From the NCBI GenBank assembly GCA_003648085.1, contig QMOC01000031.1, positions 1-11,123 of the forward strand: DNA of 11,123 bases. The letters run 5' to 3'. The translations under genes were made by a program, and so were the position numbers. Source of the stretch: Chloroflexota bacterium. GTDB taxonomy: Bacteria > Chloroflexota > Anaerolineae > B4-G1. The notes beneath the pieces were generated by a model, which worked only from the letters and a program-made list of their open reading frames with translations, had not been told where the DNA came from and did not search any database. Shown piece after piece: positions 1-5,340 of the stretch. Every line of letters begins with the position of its first letter. Position 1 is the stretch's first letter.

Positions 1-54
1 CTAGTGGGCTGTAGTGCAAGTTCCGCACGAAATGGGATGCCTTGCCGCCGCCCC

Positions 55-174
55 GCCGGTGGATGAATCCACCGGCTAATGCGGGTGAAAGCACGGTGAA
101 CCGCGCTCCCGGCCGGGTTTCAGGCCGGTTTACCGGGCTTCGATGCTACTCAGCCGGGCGATTCATCGCCCGGC
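55..174. repeat. REP-like element bounded by two related hairpins
   Basis: Two perfect palindromes with 10-bp arms and 2-nt loops lie at 55-76 (arms GCCGGTGGAT / ATCCACCGGC) and 153-174 (arms GCCGGGCGAT / ATCGCCCGGC). Read in opposite orientation they are the same 22-nt hairpin, sharing GCCGG, a GATGAATC core and CCGGC. They differ only at two paired positions, where TG/CA is replaced by GC/GC, so pairing is kept. Between them, GC-rich sequence holds a further palindrome around 108-117 and an inverted repeat CCGGCC / GGCCGG (109-114, 123-128). This is the look of a bacterial REP/BIME or a small non-coding mobile repeat; which family is not known. The flanks 1-54 and 175-250 show no gene, RNA or convincing promoter. 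Confidence 0.65.
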
Positions 175-250
175 GTGGGCGGCCAATCTCTTGCAGTATT
201 TTGACCACATGTCACTAGCGTGCGTCGAGATCCTCACTGCCACACCGGGC

Positions 251-271
251 GTGAAGCGTGAAACGTGGGGG
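251..271 (+). repeat. short GTGAARC heptamer run upstream of the AOR gene
   Basis: Three 7-nt units: GTGAAGC (251-257), GTGAAAC (258-264) and a degenerate GTGGGGG (265-271). The first two match the heptamer family at 9545-9572, upstream of another gene in this window. The run ends just before the ribosome binding site AAGGAG (276-281) of the next gene. It is too short to call an array on its own; the match to the second locus is what makes it notable. Confidence 0.5.
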
Positions 272-287
272 AGATAAGGAGTGAACA

Positions 288-2126
288 ATGTACGGCTATC
301 TGGGTAAAATCCTGCGCGTTGATCTCACCGCGGGGAGAATCTGGGACGAACCCATCAACGAGGAGTACGCCCGCGCTTTCGTCGGCGGCAGCGGGCTGGC
401 GGCACGCTACATTTGCGATGTGGTGGACGGCGAGACCGACCCGCTGGGGCCGGAAAATCCGCTCGTCTTTATGACCGGCCCGTTGGTGGGCACGGCCATG
501 CCCTCGGCCGGCCGATGCAGCGTGTGTGCTCTCTCGCCTCTCACCCGCATCTGGGGCGAAGCGAACACCGGCGGCTTCTTCGGCCCAGAACTGCGCTTCG
601 CTGGCTACGACGGCATAATCATCACCGGCAGGGCCGAACGCCCTGTATGGCTCTCCATCGTCCGGGGGCAGGCTGAACTACACGACGCGGCCAACCTTTG
701 GGGCCTGGATTCGTATGCCACACAGGAGCAAGTGCGGGAGGCGCTGGATGAGCCCAAGGCCCGCGTCGCCTGCATCGGCCCGGCGGGTGAGAACCAGGCC
801 AAGATGGCTGCTGTGATGAACGATCACGGCCGCGCCGCCGGACGCACCGGAATGGGTGCGGTGATGGGCTCCAAGAATCTAAAGGCCATTGGCGTGCGCG
901 GCATGGCCCCTGTGCCCTTGGCTGACCCTGAAGGATTCAAGAGCGTAGTGCGAGAGATCATCGCCGATTTGGGAGAGGACATGGTGGCCGCATCGCTCCA
1001 ACTGGCCGGCACTGCCTGCTATGTGGACATGGGGCTGATGTATGGCGACATGCCCATCCGTTATTACCAGCAGGGCGAGTGGGAGGGGGCGAGCAACCTC
1101 TCCGGCGTACTGATGGTGGAGCAATACCAGAACAAGAACACCGCCTGTTATCGCTGTCCCATCGCCTGTGGCCGTGAGACCCGGGCGCTCCGCTACGGCG
1201 TGGAAAAGGTGGACGGCCCTGAGTACGAGACGCTGGCTGCACTCGGTTCATTGACGATGGTGGACGATCTGGAGGCGGTCATCTACGCCGGGCACCTGTG
1301 CAATCTCCATGGCCTGGACACCATCAGCACCGGCGTGACCATCGCGCTGGCCAGCGAGATGTTCGAGCGCGGCATTCTTACCCCGGCCGACACAGGAGGC
1401 CTGGAAATCCGTTATGGCGACGTCCAGGCGCTTCACCGCCTGATCGAGATGATGGCTCGCCGCGAGGGCTTCGGCAACGTCCTCGCCGAGGGTAGCGTGG
1501 CTCTGGCCGAGCGGTTCGGGGTACCGGAACTGGCAGTGACTGTCAACCGACTGGAGGTGCCAATGCACGACCCACGTGCCTTCGTCGGTATGGCCGTGGC
1601 CTATGCTCTCTCCCCCCGTGGGGCATGTCACCTGCAGGGCGATATGTACGGCGTGGACACAGGGCAAGGGCCGCCCATTGAACTGGGCATCGTTCCCGGC
1701 GACCGCTTTGAGGCGACGGAGGAGAAGGGCCGCATTGCTGCCCGGCAGCAGGCGTGGCGTAACCTGTATAATGCGCTTATCCTGTGTCATTTCCAGAATC
1801 CCGGTGTTGAGCGTCTATTGGCAGCGTTGAACGGTGTGACAGGGTGGGGTCTGGAGGCGGATGGCTTAATGACGTTGGGCAAGCGCATCGTCACGCTCAA
1901 GCGACTCTTAAATCTACGTCGGGGCATCACTCGTGCCGATGACCGATTGCCCGACCTGCTGCTGAAGCCATTGGATAGTGGCGGGACTGAGGGAACTGTG
2001 CCGGAGGTAGAGACGCTTCTGGCCGGTGCCTACGCCGAATACGGCTGGGACCCGGAGACGGGCGCGCCCACACGGGAGACGTTGGAGGAACTGGACCTGG
2101 GATTTGTTGCCGATGAGTTCACTTGA
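288..2126 (+). CDS. aldehyde:ferredoxin oxidoreductase (AOR) family tungsten/molybdenum-pterin enzyme
   Basis: A 612-residue protein of usual AOR-family length and start (MYGYLGKILRVDL). Members bind one [4Fe-4S] cluster and a W/Mo bis-pterin cofactor in the cytoplasm and oxidise aldehydes to acids with ferredoxin as acceptor; the substrate here cannot be read from sequence. Seen: cluster cysteines C287, C290, C294 (C-x2-C-x3-C) and a distant C500, close to the spacing of the archaeal enzyme; PEYE at about 311-314; HDPR with H427; and the first pterin loop as NLHGLDTISTG. The second loop reads NALILC, with Ile where family members often have Gly. The start is supported by AAGGAG at 276-281, six nt upstream of the ATG. 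No MoaD/ThiS-like partner follows; instead a short gap leads to three small genes. A glyceraldehyde-3-phosphate or other AOR subfamily is possible. Confidence 0.93.
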   Translation: MYGYLGKILRVDLTAGRIWDEPINEEYARAFVGGSGLAARYICDVVDGETDPLGPENPLVFMTGPLVGTAMPSAGRCSVCALSPLTRIWGEANTGGFFGPELRFAGYDGIIITGRAERPVWLSIVRGQAELHDAANLWGLDSYATQEQVREALDEPKARVACIGPAGENQAKMAAVMNDHGRAAGRTGMGAVMGSKNLKAIGVRGMAPVPLADPEGFKSVVREIIADLGEDMVAASLQLAGTACYVDMGLMYGDMPIRYYQQGEWEGASNLSGVLMVEQYQNKNTACYRCPIACGRETRALRYGVEKVDGPEYETLAALGSLTMVDDLEAVIYAGHLCNLHGLDTISTGVTIALASEMFERGILTPADTGGLEIRYGDVQALHRLIEMMARREGFGNVLAEGSVALAERFGVPELAVTVNRLEVPMHDPRAFVGMAVAYALSPRGACHLQGDMYGVDTGQGPPIELGIVPGDRFEATEEKGRIAARQQAWRNLYNALILCHFQNPGVERLLAALNGVTGWGLEADGLMTLGKRIVTLKRLLNLRRGITRADDRLPDLLLKPLDSGGTEGTVPEVETLLAGAYAEYGWDPETGAPTRETLEELDLGFVADEFT

Positions 2127-2139
2127 GTGGAGGTGACGA

Positions 2140-2517
2140 ATGGCCGAAATGAAGTTATCGCTTCAGCCTGACTTGCAAATGGAATTAGTCCACGTGGCCG
2201 ATGTGGTTGGTGTGGATGTCCCCACGTTGCTCGCTCAAGCCGTGCGTGACTACCTGGACCGGCTGGCCGAGCAAAAGATCATTGCTGAGAGTAAAGCCTT
2301 TCGTGCGATGCACGCGGAACTACTGCAGCGGTACAGAGGTGAGTACGTGGCCATACATGACGGGAAGGTAGTTGATCATGACGTAGACCTCTGTGCGCTC
2401 AATCGTCGCATTCGTGCCCGGTACGGACGCATAGCCGTTCTGTTACAGCGGGTCACCGAAAGGCCTGAAGTTGAATTAGTGATCCGAAGTCCAAAATTGG
2501 AGCCGATAGTCCCATGA
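2140..2517 (+). CDS. RHH-like N-terminus with DUF5678-like domain, small protein
   Basis: A 125-residue protein. Residues about 4-43 look like a strand followed by two helices, in the style of ribbon-helix-helix DNA-binding proteins (LSLQPDL, then a helix and AVRDYLDRL). Residues about 55-110 resemble DUF5678: a lead helix, then YRGEYVAIHDGKVVDHD and a strand/helix stretch. In Chloroflexota and cyanobacteria such proteins are commonly followed by a small retropepsin-like protease, as here; I recall this pairing but cannot check it. The start has GGAGGTGA at 2129-2136. The gene begins 13 nt after the AOR stop and overlaps the next gene by ATGA, so the pair is very likely translationally coupled. 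Base composition is lower in GC than the cell-wall genes. No function is established; an antitoxin- or adaptor-like role is speculation. Confidence 0.8.
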   Translation: MAEMKLSLQPDLQMELVHVADVVGVDVPTLLAQAVRDYLDRLAEQKIIAESKAFRAMHAELLQRYRGEYVAIHDGKVVDHDVDLCALNRRIRARYGRIAVLLQRVTERPEVELVIRSPKLEPIVP

Positions 2518-2891
2518 AGTTTCCATTCGACCAAAGTTTTTCACCGCCAATGCCCGTGCTGGTCATCACGCTGCGAAATGAGCACGAGGGGCTGTCTACG
2601 GGACCGTTGGATGCACTGGTTGACACGGGTGCAGATGGGACGGTCGTACCGGTGGCGCATTTGAGAAACATAAGAGCGCCCGTCATTGGCCGGGCATTGT
2701 TGCACTCTCATCTGGGCGTGCGCCATGTAGTTCTACACATCGCTGATGTGCGGATCGCAGAACTGGTCTTGCCTGGTATAGTCGTTGCTGCTGATCGTGA
2801 AGGGCAGGAGTTGATTTTGGGTCGTGACGTGCTCAATCGTCTTCGGCTTCTCCTGGATGGGCCAGCACAGGTGACTCAAGTGCGTAGGTGA
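2514..2891 (+). CDS. retropepsin-like (clan AA) aspartic protease
   Basis: A 125-residue protein with the single-domain layout of retroviral-type aspartic proteases. The catalytic motif ALVDTGADGTVVP has Asp37 in D-T-G-A (37-40), and the C-terminal ILGRD (101-105) followed by VLNRLRLLLDGP is the usual flap-side/hydrophobic end motif. With one D-T-G per chain, activity would need a homodimer. No signal peptide or membrane segment is seen, so it should be cytoplasmic. Its start ATG overlaps the previous stop (ATGA at 2514-2517) and its stop overlaps a GTG of the next gene (GTGA at 2888-2891). The substrate is unknown. The upstream DUF5678-like protein is the obvious candidate partner by linkage only. 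Confidence 0.87.
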   Translation: MKFPFDQSFSPPMPVLVITLRNEHEGLSTGPLDALVDTGADGTVVPVAHLRNIRAPVIGRALLHSHLGVRHVVLHIADVRIAELVLPGIVVAADREGQELILGRDVLNRLRLLLDGPAQVTQVRR

Positions 2892-2896
2892 GGGAG

Positions 2897-3232
2897 ATGA
2901 AGCATCCGAAGGGAGTACGCATCCTGCGAGAGGAGGAAACCCGGCGTCGCTTACGCATTGTCGTCACCGACGAGGAGACCGGTGAGCACATCGCCACCGC
3001 CACCGGCGTGGAGACGATGGCGCTGATCGTCGCACCAGATACGCTACGCGGCGAGGAATATCGCCGTATCATCATCGGCGATATCGAACTGGTGCAGTCG
3101 CTGTTGCTGGATACGCTCAAGGATGTGGCAGAGTGGAGCGGCAGCAGGACCGTACTCGACTTGAGCGATCTGTTCCAGGAGATCCTCAACGAGGTTCTTG
3201 AGGAGGCCCTCGAGGATCAACCGTTGCATTGA
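2897..3232 (+). CDS. unknown small acidic protein, third gene of the protease unit
   Basis: I do not recognise this protein (111 residues from ATG 2897). The N-terminal part is rich in charged residues (EEETRRRLRIVVTDEETGEH) and looks beta-rich. The second half, from about residue 50, is helical, and the end is strongly acidic (DLFQEILNEVLEEALEDQ). No cysteine, membrane or signal segment is seen. Two starts are possible: GTG 2888, which overlaps the protease stop, gives 114 residues; ATG 2897, with AGGTGA at 2886-2891, five nt upstream, is preferred. Neither choice changes the body of the protein. It is the last gene before the hairpin at 3262-3284, so it probably shares a transcript with the three genes before it. 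Function cannot be assigned. Confidence 0.72.
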   Translation: MKHPKGVRILREEETRRRLRIVVTDEETGEHIATATGVETMALIVAPDTLRGEEYRRIIIGDIELVQSLLLDTLKDVAEWSGSRTVLDLSDLFQEILNEVLEEALEDQPLH

Positions 3233-3261
3233 GCCTCCCCAATCTGTCCGACTTTCAAACC

Positions 3262-3284
3262 CCGTCCGGTCGCGGACCGGACGG
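3262..3284 (+). terminator. perfect GC-rich hairpin, probable terminator of the upstream operon
   Basis: Arms CCGTCCGGTC (3262-3271) and GACCGGACGG (3275-3284) pair perfectly over 10 bp around a GCG loop. It starts 29 nt after the stop of the last upstream gene and lies well before the mraZ promoter, where a terminator is expected. The downstream stretch (TTGCTCTGTG) is only mildly T-rich, so it is not a classic intrinsic terminator; it could also be a 3'-end stabiliser. Confidence 0.55.
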
Positions 3285-3360
3285 TTGCTCTGTGTCGGCC
3301 AGGGAATGGTGTGGACCGTGCAGAAAATATCCCAGGAACCTTAAAATTTTCACCAGGTAC

Positions 3361-3389
3361 TAGACAGGGACGATAAAATAAGGTATAAT
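3361..3389 (+). promoter_or_regulatory. sigma70-type promoter of the dcw cluster (PmraZ)
   Basis: The -35 box TAGACA (3361-3366, one mismatch to TTGACA) is separated by exactly 17 nt from a perfect -10 box TATAAT (3384-3389). An A/T block TTAAAATTTT at 3341-3350 sits where an UP element would be. The predicted start of transcription is about 3396, giving a leader of roughly 83 nt to the mraZ ATG. This is the best promoter in the window and the only clear one before the cell-wall genes. Confidence 0.85.
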
Positions 3390-3390
3390 G

Positions 3391-3425
3391 TGGGTATCTG
3401 TGGGGAAAAGTGGGGCGAAGTGGGA
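3391..3425 (+). promoter_or_regulatory. MraZ operator: four TGGGN boxes at 10-nt spacing
   Basis: TGGGT (3391-3395), TGGGG (3401-3405), TGGGG (3411-3415) and TGGGA (3421-3425) are direct repeats, each separated by exactly 5 nt. E. coli MraZ is known to bind TGGGN repeats with 5-nt spacers upstream of its own gene. Here the boxes begin right after the -10 element and cover the predicted start site, so bound MraZ should block initiation or promoter escape. The 10-nt phase puts all boxes on one face of the helix. That this MraZ binds here is inferred from the family and position. Confidence 0.88.
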
Positions 3426-3478
3426 AATCGCCCTGTCGGATGTTGCACTATTGCTCCCACGTGGGGGAATGCAACGCT

Positions 3479-3907
3479 ATGTTTCTGGGAGAGTTCGTCC
3501 ACACTATTGATGAGAAGGGGCGGTTGACCATCCCCGCAAAGTTTCGGGATGATTTAGCCGCAGGTCTCGTAATCACCCGTGGCATTGATCGCTGCCTGGC
3601 GATCTACCCCATGGAGGAATGGAGGCGGTTGGCGGGGCAAGTGAGTGCTCTGCCGGTGACCGACCGACGTGCTCGTGCCTTCCGTCGTTTGGTCTTCGCC
3701 AATGCCTCCGATGCTATCCCCGACAAGCAGGGCCGTGTGCTTATCCCCCCGCGCCTACGTAAGTACGCCAGCCTCGATGGTGAGGTCGTCGTCACCGGGC
3801 TCAATACCTACATTGAGGTGTGGAACTCGGCTGCCTGGGACGAGGAGCGCGAGCGCGTCGAGGGATATGATGCCGACATAGAAGAATGGGCGGCCCTGGG
3901 CATCTAA
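3479..3907 (+). CDS. mraZ: MraZ, transcriptional regulator of the dcw cluster
   Basis: A 142-residue protein of typical MraZ length with two SpoVT-AbrB-type swapped-hairpin repeats. Each carries the D-x3-R signature: DEKGR at 11-15 followed by LTIPAKFR, and DKQGR at 82-86 followed by VLIPPRLR. MraZ forms ring-like oligomers that bind tandem operator boxes and usually repress their own operon; four matching boxes lie at 3391-3425. ATG 3479 is chosen because family members start MFLGEF. An in-frame GTG at 3410 would add 23 residues but falls inside the operator. The Shine-Dalgarno is weak (GGGGGA at 3463-3468, ten nt away), so translation may be modest. The gene is first in the cluster, and rsmH follows after 18 nt. 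Confidence 0.96.
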   Translation: MFLGEFVHTIDEKGRLTIPAKFRDDLAAGLVITRGIDRCLAIYPMEEWRRLAGQVSALPVTDRRARAFRRLVFANASDAIPDKQGRVLIPPRLRKYASLDGEVVVTGLNTYIEVWNSAAWDEERERVEGYDADIEEWAALGI

Positions 3908-3925
3908 CCGGTACGGGGCTTCACC

Positions 3926-4918
3926 GTGAGTTCAGCCGAATGGTCTCAGCCCTGCCGTTGTGTTGATGAACCTGATACGCAGCGAAAGGAAGGGGTAACA
4001 CGAAGAGAGCATATCCCTGTTCTTTTCCAAACAGTGCTTGATGGTCTGCGGGTCAGGCCAGGCGGCCGGTACATAGATGCGACGGTGGGGGGCGGGGGCC
4101 ACGCTGCTGGAATATTGGCGGCCTCGTCCCCCGATGGGCGTCTCCTGGGCTTGGACCGGGATCCGGCGGCGGTAGAAACGGCCCGCGTTCGGTTAGCCCC
4201 CTATGCAGAGCGGGCTGTGCTTGTACACGGTTCTTTCACCCGTCTGGCAGAGATTGCATGCGCTTGCCATTTCGTCCCTGCGGACGGTGTCCTGTTCGAT
4301 TTAGGACTCTCCTCGCTCCAACTGGCCGACTCCGCCCGTGGCTTCGCCTTTATGACCGACGGGCCGCTTGATATGCGTTTCGATCCGACGGCAGGCGGGC
4401 CTACTGCTGCTGACCTGGTCAATGAACTCCCAGCAGAGGAACTGGCGGCGCTGCTGTACCGCTACGGCGAGGAAAGATGGAGCCGTCGTATCGCTCAGGC
4501 CATTGTCGCTGCTCGTCCGCTTCAGACAACGAAGGAACTGGCCGCTGTCGTCGAGAGGGCGGTGGGGAGGCGTGGGCGTATCCACCCGGCCACGCGCACG
4601 TTCCAGGCGTTGCGCATCGCCGTCAACGATGAACTGGCCGCGTTGGAGGCGGCGTTGCCCCAGGCTGTGGAGGTTCTTGCGCCCGGTGGCCGGCTGGCGG
4701 TGATCAGTTTTCACTCGGTGGAGGACCGGCTGGTGAAGCGATTTATGCGCCGGGCAAGCCGCGACTGCATCTGCCCGCCGGAAGCGCCCATTTGCACCTG
4801 CGATCATCGAGCCACGCTGCGGCTGATCACGCGCAGGCCGGTTCGCCCGACGGCGGAGGAGGTCGCTGCCAATCCACGGGCCCGTTCGGCGCGCCTGCGA
4901 GTGGCGGAGAGGAGGTAG
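3926..4918 (+). CDS. rsmH: 16S rRNA (cytosine(1402)-N(4))-methyltransferase RsmH
   Basis: A 330-residue SAM-dependent methyltransferase (also called MraW) that N4-methylates C1402 in the ribosomal P site. Seen: the entry motif [12 protein letters not shown] (27-38), the SAM-binding glycine loop [10 protein letters not shown] (51-60), GLDRDP (75-80), [10 protein letters not shown] (124-133), [10 protein letters not shown] (145-154), [14 protein letters not shown] (224-237) and [13 protein letters not shown] (261-273). A four-cysteine cluster at 281-292 (C-x-C-x7-C-x-C) is usual near the RsmH C-terminus. GTG 3926 is the only start codon in frame between the mraZ stop and the conserved region. 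It leaves about 28 residues before HIPV, longer than most homologues. The gene follows mraZ by 18 nt and is followed by a heptamer array. Confidence 0.96.
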   Translation: MSSAEWSQPCRCVDEPDTQRKEGVTRREHIPVLFQTVLDGLRVRPGGRYIDATVGGGGHAAGILAASSPDGRLLGLDRDPAAVETARVRLAPYAERAVLVHGSFTRLAEIACACHFVPADGVLFDLGLSSLQLADSARGFAFMTDGPLDMRFDPTAGGPTAADLVNELPAEELAALLYRYGEERWSRRIAQAIVAARPLQTTKELAAVVERAVGRRGRIHPATRTFQALRIAVNDELAALEAALPQAVEVLAPGGRLAVISFHSVEDRLVKRFMRRASRDCICPPEAPICTCDHRATLRLITRRPVRPTAEEVAANPRARSARLRVAERR

Positions 4919-4974
4919 CAGGAAGCAGGAGGCAGGAGGCAGGAAGCAGGAAGCAGGAGGCAGGAGGCAGGAAG
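4919..4974 (+). repeat. CAGGARG heptamer array between rsmH and ftsL
   Basis: Eight exact 7-nt units start at the first base after the rsmH stop. They use only two variants, A = CAGGAAG and B = CAGGAGG, in the order ABBAABBA, so 4919-4946 is repeated perfectly at 4947-4974. Each B unit contains AGGAGG, the ideal anti-Shine-Dalgarno complement. The array ends ten nt before the ftsL ATG. Such heptamer arrays resemble the STRR repeats of cyanobacteria. The order of variants points to a recent 28-bp duplication. It fills almost all of the 65-nt gap. Confidence 0.95.
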
Positions 4975-4983
4975 TAGGGGGCG

Positions 4984-5298
4984 ATGTCCGATTTTATGCG
5001 GTGGGTGACGCACGGGATCAAGCGCGGTCGGTTCGAGATGAGTCCGCGCACGGCGCGCTACTTGTTCGCGCTCGTCGTGGTGCTGACGCTGGTGGCGGCT
5101 CTCTATCTGATGCTGGTCAGCCGGACGGCGGCCCGGGGGCGTCACATCGAGCAGTTGCAGGCGGAATTGTCCCGCCTTCAGAGAGAGAATGAGCAATTGG
5201 AGGTAGAGATCGCCAGGGAGGGCTCTATCTCTCGCCTCTGGAAGCGGGCGATTGAGTTGGGTTTCGTACCGGCCGAACGAGTGGAGTTTTTGGAGTAG
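4984..5298 (+). CDS. ftsL: FtsL/DivIC-like septum protein
   Basis: A 104-residue bitopic membrane protein. It has a basic cytoplasmic N-terminus, one membrane helix at about 26-45 (LFALVVVLTLVAALYLMLV), then a leucine-zipper-like coiled coil at about 53-79 (heptads of HIEQLQAELSRLQRENEQL) and a short GFVPAERVEFLE tail. This is the FtsL/DivIC architecture, and the gene lies between rsmH and ftsI, the standard ftsL position. FtsL and its partners bridge FtsI/FtsW to the divisome outside the membrane. Sequence alone does not separate FtsL from DivIC. The start could be ATG 4984 (with AGGAAGTAGGGGG just upstream), 4996 or 5038; 4984 has the best ribosome binding site, part of it derived from the repeat array. 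Confidence 0.85.
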   Translation: MSDFMRWVTHGIKRGRFEMSPRTARYLFALVVVLTLVAALYLMLVSRTAARGRHIEQLQAELSRLQRENEQLEVEIAREGSISRLWKRAIELGFVPAERVEFLE

Positions 5299-5340
5299 GG
5301 CAAGTTGGCAACTACGTCTTGCCGGCTATAGGGGTATCGG

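Noticed and set aside
191..230. Possible promoter of the AOR gene (TTGCAG at 191-196, TTGACC at 201-206)
   Set aside because: No acceptable -10 box lies 16-18 nt downstream of either.
1248..1790. A 180-codon open frame on the - strand inside the AOR-family gene
   Set aside because: It runs opposite conserved AOR motifs and shows no domain of its own.
3410..3478. Upstream GTG start for mraZ adding 23 residues
   Set aside because: It overlaps the TGGGN boxes, and the extra residues do not look like MraZ, whose members start MFLGEF.
4919..4974. CRISPR array
   Set aside because: Units are contiguous 7-mers without spacers, and no cas gene is present.
5299..5323. Hairpin GGCAAG / CTTGCC between ftsL and ftsI
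   Set aside because: Only 6 bp with a 13-nt loop and an overlapping alternative pairing; too weak to call a terminator or attenuator.
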